Shown here: positions 7,901-10,601 of the stretch, one piece after another
Layout of the letters: the number at the start of each line of letters is the position of its first letter
How positions within the stretch are numbered: position 1 is the stretch's first letter
Source: Chloroflexota bacterium
GTDB taxonomy: Bacteria; Chloroflexota; Dehalococcoidia; JABGRK01
DNA length: 10,601 nucleotides
Assembly: GCA_030665485.1 (NCBI GenBank)
Contig: DAOUZV010000031.1
Coordinates: forward strand, 1-10,601
Direction: 5' to 3'
Position numbers and translations under genes: made by a program
The notes under the pieces: model-generated
Told to the model about the DNA's origin: nothing
The model's database searches: none
What the model saw: the letters and a program-made list of their open reading frames with translations, nothing else

Positions 7901-9031
7901 GGCACGGACAACGTTACCGCCGTGGCCGACCTGGCAATGCTCACCGGTAACGTTGGCAAACCTTCAACGGGTGTGAATCCACTTAGAGGTCAGAACAACG
8001 TTCAGGGTGCCTGCGATATGGCTGCTCTACCCAACGTATACCCCGGCTATCAGGCCGTGATCAACCCCAGCTTGAAGGCCAAATTCGAAAAGGCGTGGGG
8101 AGCCAAGCTTGATGATAAGGTCGGATTGACCTTAACCCAGATGTTCGAAGCCATTGATGATGGCAGGGTAAAGGCAATGTATCTGCTGGGTGAGAACCCG
8201 GTCATCAGCGATCCCGATTCGGCGCATATAGAAAAAGCACTGGACAGGTTAGAGTTCCTAGTGGTTCAGGATATATTCCTTACTGAGACGGCACGGCACG
8301 CCGACGTGGTTTTGCCAGGTGCTAGCTTCGCCGAAAAAGACGGCAGCTTTACCAATACAGAGCGCAGAGTGCAGCGTGTGCGCAAAGCGATCGATCCTGT
8401 CGGCGACTCACGTCCAGATTGGCAGATCACCTGCGAGATAGCAAAACGCATGGGCACCAAAGGATTCGAGTTTGATGATCCTGAAGCTGTTATGCGGGAA
8501 ATAGCTGAGCTGACTCCTATATACGGCGGTATATCCTACGATAGAATCAACGTAGCAGGCCTGCAATGGCCTTGCCCCGATAAGGATCACGCTGGCACGC
8601 AGTATCTGCACAGCGAAGAGTTCAGTTGCGGGCAAGGCAACTTCGTACCGCTTGAGTACAAGCCGCCCGCAGAAAGTGCTGATGCCGAATATCCGCTGAT
8701 TATGACTACCGGCAGAAGCCTGTATCACTTCCATACAGGCACAATGACTCGCAAGGTGGATGGTCTCAATGACATTCACCCTGAGGAACTGGTGGAGATA
8801 AATCCGGCCGATGCAAAAGGAATCGCTGATGGCGACAAGATTAGCGTCAGCTCTCGCAGAGGCAAGATAGAGGCCAAGGCCAAGGTCACTGATGCTGTAC
8901 CACCCGGCTTGGTATTTATGACGTTCCACTTTGCCGAAAGCTCGGCCAACGTACTTACCAACCCGGCGTACGATCCAATCTCCAAGATTCCGGAGTTGAA
9001 AGTCACCGCGATAAAAGTGGAGAAGGTTTAG
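4946..9031 (+). CDS. fdhA: Selenocysteine formate dehydrogenase catalytic subunit fused to NuoG-like and GltD/NfnL-like domains
   Basis: The predicted 1361-aa chain oxidises formate to CO2, or reduces CO2, at a molybdenum or tungsten bis-pterin site. UGA at 7406-7408 is read as Sec821 in DHCARL-U-HSPTVAGL, the FdhF active-site pattern, with the expected His822. Domains: [2Fe-2S] (1-~85; C36, C47, C50, C64); GltD/NfnL-like Fe-S segment (C100, C104, C108, C143, C147, C151, C155), FAD site GGGPAG (200-205), NAD(P)H site GGGNTA (331-336) with YRRSRAEMP (355-363), second FAD motif near GGD (474-476); a Cys cluster (C571, C574, C576, C582); two ferredoxin motifs (C622-C632 and C665-C675); the FdhF [4Fe-4S] (C699, C702, C706, C734) with Lys736; pterin domains with R1014 in PLRGQNNVQGACDM; and the C-terminal pterin-binding domain (~1249-1361). 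There is no signal peptide, so it is cytoplasmic. It starts at TTG after GGGGGAGG (4933-4940) and ends just before a terminator. Confidence 0.95.
7409..7446 (+). promoter_or_regulatory. SECIS hairpin for selenocysteine insertion
   Basis: Downstream of the UGA, GGTGGCC (7420-7426) pairs with GGTCACC (7432-7438), seven pairs including one G-U, closing the loop GGTCT (7427-7431). A weaker lower stem can extend to about 7446. From memory, the E. coli fdhF SECIS has the same GGUCU loop at the same distance (18 bases) after the UGA. Bulged G/U bases in this loop are what SelB recognises. The element supports reading the UGA as Sec rather than stop. Confidence 0.88.
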
Positions 9032-9055
9032 CAGGTCAAAGTCGTTTAAATGTGT

Positions 9056-9090
9056 AGAGAGGCCCCATTTTTTAAGGGGCCTCTTTCTTG
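9056..9090 (+). terminator. Rho-independent terminator of the formate dehydrogenase operon
   Basis: AGAGGCCCC (9058-9066) pairs perfectly with GGGGCCTCT (9076-9084) around a T-rich 9-base loop, about 25 bases after the fdhA stop, and is followed by a short T-rich stretch. The T tract is modest, but no tract exists on the other strand. Confidence 0.8.
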
Positions 9091-9110
9091 CAAGGTGCAT
9101 CAGCGAAATG

Positions 9111-9145
9111 GAGCAAAATTCGGGTTATGGGCGACGGTTTTGCTC
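9111..9145. repeat. Inverted repeat between the convergent genes
   Basis: GAGCAAAA (9111-9118) is the exact reverse complement of TTTTGCTC (9138-9145), with 19 bases between. It lies between the fdh terminator and the end of the ferritin-like gene. It could act as a weak terminator for the minus-strand operon, but it has no good T tract on that strand. Confidence 0.4.
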
Positions 9146-9172
9146 GAGAGGGAACATTATTCCTGGTAACGC

Positions 9173-9703
9173 CTAGCCACCGTCCAGCGAATGGTGTTCT
9201 TTGCTGGTGTACCATCCCGCAGGATTTTTTAAATATTCGTAATAATCTATGAGAATCAGCTGGTGCTCTCTTTCTTGGCCTGCCAGTGTTTCGTAGAACT
9301 CTTTTTCGGCATCATATTTGGCCGCTGCGCCGTTGTTTCTGTAGTAGTCAAGGGTTTTGGCCTCCATATCGATTGCCATCTGTACAGCGTCTATTTCGGA
9401 TTGAGCTGCATCGGTGTTGCCCGGTTTATCAAGAGCATTGGCAAATACAGTTCTTAGATTGCTGCCGCCATCGGTTTGTACCTCGGTTTTGGGCCAAGCC
9501 TTTTTTACTCTTATCTCGCTATATAATTCGTCAAACTTTTTTCTGTGATAATCTTCCTCGTCCGCAAGAGACTTGAGCAGCTTCTTTCCTAGTTCGCTTG
9601 AGCTTTTTTGGCTGGCGATGCGGTAGAAATCCTTGCCGTCAATCTCCATCTGCGTGGCGTATTTTATAATCTTTAGCGTTTCTGCATATTCGTAGTCGTT
9701 CAT
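9173..9703 (-). CDS. Ferritin-like diiron protein, rubrerythrin family without rubredoxin domain
   Basis: This 176-aa soluble protein fits the rubrerythrin/COG1633 ferritin-like fold, a four-helix bundle with a diiron centre linked to peroxide or oxygen detoxification, or iron handling, in anaerobes. Candidate metal ligands recur in two halves: E20 (ATQMEIDGKDFY), then E50-x-x-H53 (EEDYHRKKF); and E114 (AIDMEAKTLDYY), then E144-x-x-H147 (GQEREHQLIL). No CxxC rubredoxin motifs follow, so electrons would have to come from another donor. The ATG at 9703-9701 has a perfect AGGAGG (9714-9709) 5 bases upstream. It lies 50 bases downstream of the tandem-repeat protein gene on the same strand and is probably co-transcribed from the promoter at 10094-10123. 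The fold is clear; the exact substrate is not. Confidence 0.88.
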   Translation of the reverse strand: MNDYEYAETLKIIKYATQMEIDGKDFYRIASQKSSSELGKKLLKSLADEEDYHRKKFDELYSEIRVKKAWPKTEVQTDGGSNLRTVFANALDKPGNTDAAQSEIDAVQMAIDMEAKTLDYYRNNGAAAKYDAEKEFYETLAGQEREHQLILIDYYEYLKNPAGWYTSKEHHSLDGG

Positions 9704-9753
9704 TGTAGCCTCCTTTAACTTGGGAATATTGCCTGTACGGGTTTGTGAACTTT

Positions 9754-10062
9754 TTAGTCTAGAGATTTGATGTCAATCCTTGCTGATTTGATGGTTTCTA
9801 CGCCTCTCAGTGTAGAAAGTAATCCGTTTATAGTATTGGTTACGTAGTCGTTGGAAAAGGTGGTGAGGGTGATCCTGGTGCCGTTGACCACTATCTTTGT
9901 GTTGCCGTCGTCCTCATAAAGCTCCAGTGTTTTTATATCATCAACATCTTTTAGCGATGAGACGGCTGCCAGTACAATGTTGGTTAAAAATTCTGCAGGG
10001 AACGGTGTAAGTCCGATTGATTCATTGTTTACCACCAGTTCTATATCGTAGTTTTTGGTCAT
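9754..10062 (-). CDS. Small protein of two tandem ~41-residue repeats, function unknown
   Basis: The product is 102 aa, soluble, without Cys or signal peptide. It consists of two related units, residues 10-50 (VVNNESIGLTPF...) and 58-98 (VVNGTRITLTTF...). By hand alignment they share about 14 of 41 positions: VVN, I, LT, F, TN, S, L, V and IK all match. Each unit looks like a beta hairpin followed by a helix and a strand. The unit recalls short conserved proteins of methanogens and clostridia with a VNGKEIPLN-type start, but I am not certain of a family. ATG at 10062-10060 is chosen over a start at 10095 because GGAGGGG (10072-10066) precedes it and because the longer start falls inside the -10 box. 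It is the first gene of an apparent operon with the ferritin-like protein. Confidence 0.82.
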   Translation of the reverse strand: MTKNYDIELVVNNESIGLTPFPAEFLTNIVLAAVSSLKDVDDIKTLELYEDDGNTKIVVNGTRITLTTFSNDYVTNTINGLLSTLRGVETIKSARIDIKSLD

Positions 10063-10065
10063 ATT

Positions 10066-10072
10066 CCCCTCC
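10066..10072 (-). promoter_or_regulatory. Ribosome binding site fixing the start of the tandem-repeat gene
   Basis: GGAGGGG on the minus strand (10072-10066) lies just before ATG at 10062-10060, with the GGAGG core 5 bases away. Confidence 0.75.
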
Positions 10073-10093
10073 ATTAAATAATGAATCAAATCC

Positions 10094-10123
10094 ATTATAA
10101 ACCAGCACGTGTGTAAGTATCAA
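10094..10123 (-). promoter_or_regulatory. Promoter of the tandem-repeat/ferritin-like operon
   Basis: On the minus strand TTGATA (10123-10118) is followed after 18 bases by a perfect TATAAT (10099-10094). Transcription would begin near 10087, giving a leader of about 25 bases with the GGAGGGG site. Confidence 0.75.
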
Positions 10124-10124
10124 T

Positions 10125-10140
10125 CATCGCTATAGCGATG
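10125..10140. repeat. Perfect 16-bp palindrome upstream of the -35 box
   Basis: CATCGCTATAGCGATG is fully self-complementary and sits one base upstream of the -35 hexamer of the minus-strand promoter. It lacks a T tract on either strand, so it is a better candidate for an operator than a terminator. The binding protein is unknown. Confidence 0.6.
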
Positions 10141-10147
10141 CGGCCAA

Positions 10148-10294
10148 CTAAACGGTAAAAAGTGACCTTTTATCAGCCAGGCATTCAACGGGTATAGAGC
10201 AACCATGTTCTTTAAGGGGTCTTTTAACCAGTACCGGACACAACCCTGTGTCCTTTGCTTTGGCCGTAAACAACGGCTCAAAAAACTTGGGCAG
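10148..10294 (-). pseudogene. Decayed C-terminus of a sensor histidine kinase ATPase domain
   Basis: The minus-strand frame reads LPKFFEPLFTAKAKDTGL, then VKRPLKEHG, then a final FTV and TAG. This tracks the histidine kinase HATPase end, which is typically LPKIFEPLFTTKAKGTGLGL, then VKRIVEEHGG, then FTV. The F box (FEPLFT-K) is preserved, but the essential GTGLGL of the G2 box has become DTGLCP, and the HGG motif is HGC. The N and G1 boxes, the dimerisation/phosphoacceptor domain and the sensor are missing upstream; that DNA does not continue the match in any frame. The open frame extends to 10366, but without kinase features or a ribosome site. I infer a relic of a two-component sensor, possibly once regulating nearby genes. 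Confidence 0.72.
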
Positions 10295-10344
10295 CTTTTT
10301 CAAGCTGCCTAAGTTTATAGCTGTCCATACGGTAGACCGACCGT
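10236..10344. repeat. Cluster of four consecutive short hairpins
   Basis: Inverted repeats follow one another: GGACACA/TGTGTCC (10236-10253, 4-base loop), GCCGT/ACGGC (10263-10277), a 15-bp stem (10283-10316) and ACGGT/ACCGT (10329-10344). The third is the terminator annotated separately. Whether the others are RNA structure or chance in decayed DNA is open. Confidence 0.4.
10280..10316 (-). terminator. Rho-independent terminator on the minus strand
   Basis: AAACTTAGGCAGCTT (10316-10302) pairs over 15 positions, with one mismatch-free G-U wobble, with AAGCTGCCCAAGTTT (10297-10283). It closes a GAAA tetraloop and runs into TTTTTT. It lies about 80 bases after the stop of the gene at 10395 and would end that transcript. 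It is embedded in the 5' edge of the decayed kinase, partly overlapping LGSLKKLPKF. Confidence 0.8.
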
Positions 10345-10394
10345 GATTCACCTTACTGCAACGCAACTTGAAAAAAAATTCAAGCGCATGTAAT

Positions 10395-10601
10395 TTACAA
10401 CCTCAGATATCCATGTGCATATAGGGTTTCGTTTTGCATTATCCTGATCGTTTTAGCGACATCGCTTACCTCAGGATCGCTCATATCCACTGCGCCTGTG
10501 TCTAGTTGCTCTCCAGCCTGATATGCATCGTAAAGATTCAGGTAGAGTTTGCCTTTTACCGTGGAATCATCTCTGTCTGCAAGAATTTTAACCACTTCCA
10601 T
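10395..10601 (-). CDS. Unrecognised protein, 68 residues visible, may continue beyond the window
   Basis: The frame ends at TAA (10397-10395) and is open up to the right edge, where an ATG occupies the last three bases. It may be a complete 68-aa gene or the C-terminal part of a longer one; the upstream ribosome site is outside the window. The visible part (MEVVKILADRDDSTVKGKLY..., ending TLYAHGYLRL) is acidic in the middle, Tyr-rich near both ends, has no Cys, no membrane segment and no motif I recognise. A terminator hairpin about 80 bases downstream on the same strand supports a real transcript. Function unknown. Confidence 0.6.
   Translation of the reverse strand: MEVVKILADRDDSTVKGKLYLNLYDAYQAGEQLDTGAVDMSDPEVSDVAKTIRIMQNETLYAHGYLRL

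Noticed and set aside
7421..9031. Separate gene starting at GTG 7421 for a molybdopterin oxidoreductase
   Set aside because: It is in frame with 4946-7405 across a UGA in the exact FdhF Sec context with a SECIS hairpin, so it is the second part of one selenoprotein.
8408..9100. Minus-strand open frame (230 codons) opposite the end of fdhA
   Set aside because: It overlaps the conserved C-terminal pterin-binding domain and the terminator, and has no recognisable motif.
10148..10366. A 72-codon small gene on the minus strand
   Set aside because: Its last 48 codons match a degraded histidine kinase end, it has a terminator hairpin inside, and it has no ribosome site. It is treated as a pseudogene.
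10367..10384. CTTGAA/TTCAAG hairpin with an A/T run after the gene at 10395
   Set aside because: The stem is only six weak pairs and the T run is the loop rather than the 3' tail, so it is not a convincing terminator. The hairpin at 10280-10316 is far stronger.

Overview
This looks like a chromosomal segment of an anaerobic, selenocysteine-using member of the Clostridia (Bacillota). The evidence is the rnhB, rnc and ftsY housekeeping cluster, the strong AGGAGG-type ribosome binding sites, a Sec-containing formate dehydrogenase with a bacterial SECIS hairpin, and subunits of the NADH-linked iron-sulfur flavoprotein type found in acetogens and syntrophs. No RNA genes, CRISPR arrays or intact mobile elements are visible. 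The species cannot be named from the window.

Left region (1-2509): rnhB (RNase HII) points left, and what appears to be a decayed yraN (UPF0102) tail follows it. rnc (RNase III) and ftsY (signal recognition particle receptor) point right and overlap. The rnhB/rnc divergence holds a near-perfect 24-bp inverted repeat whose two arms are back-to-back TTGACA -35 boxes. RNase III has Cys where the E. coli enzyme has a metal-binding Asp. smc, often found between rnc and ftsY, is absent here.

Central region (2556-9031): a tightly packed three-gene operon encodes a NAD-linked, probably cytoplasmic formate dehydrogenase. It consists of a NuoE-like [2Fe-2S] subunit, a NuoF/HydB-like FMN/NADH subunit with extra ferredoxin clusters, and a 1361-residue catalytic subunit read through an in-frame UGA at 7406-7408 as selenocysteine. 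The catalytic chain is a composite: a NuoG-like [2Fe-2S] domain, a complete GltD/NfnL-like Fe-S/FAD/NAD(P)H domain, two ferredoxin clusters and a molybdopterin formate dehydrogenase. The complex therefore has two predicted flavin sites and two predicted nucleotide sites, which raises the possibility of coupling formate, NAD(H), NADP(H) and ferredoxin. This is the most interesting system in the window. A rho-independent terminator closes the operon.

Right region (9173-10601), all on the minus strand: a small protein made of two tandem copies of a ~41-residue unit is followed by a ferritin-like (rubrerythrin-type) diiron protein. They share a good promoter with a perfect 16-bp palindrome just upstream. 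Upstream of that lie the decayed C-terminus of a sensor histidine kinase, a strong terminator hairpin embedded in it, and an unrecognised gene that reaches the window edge. This part shows signs of gene decay.
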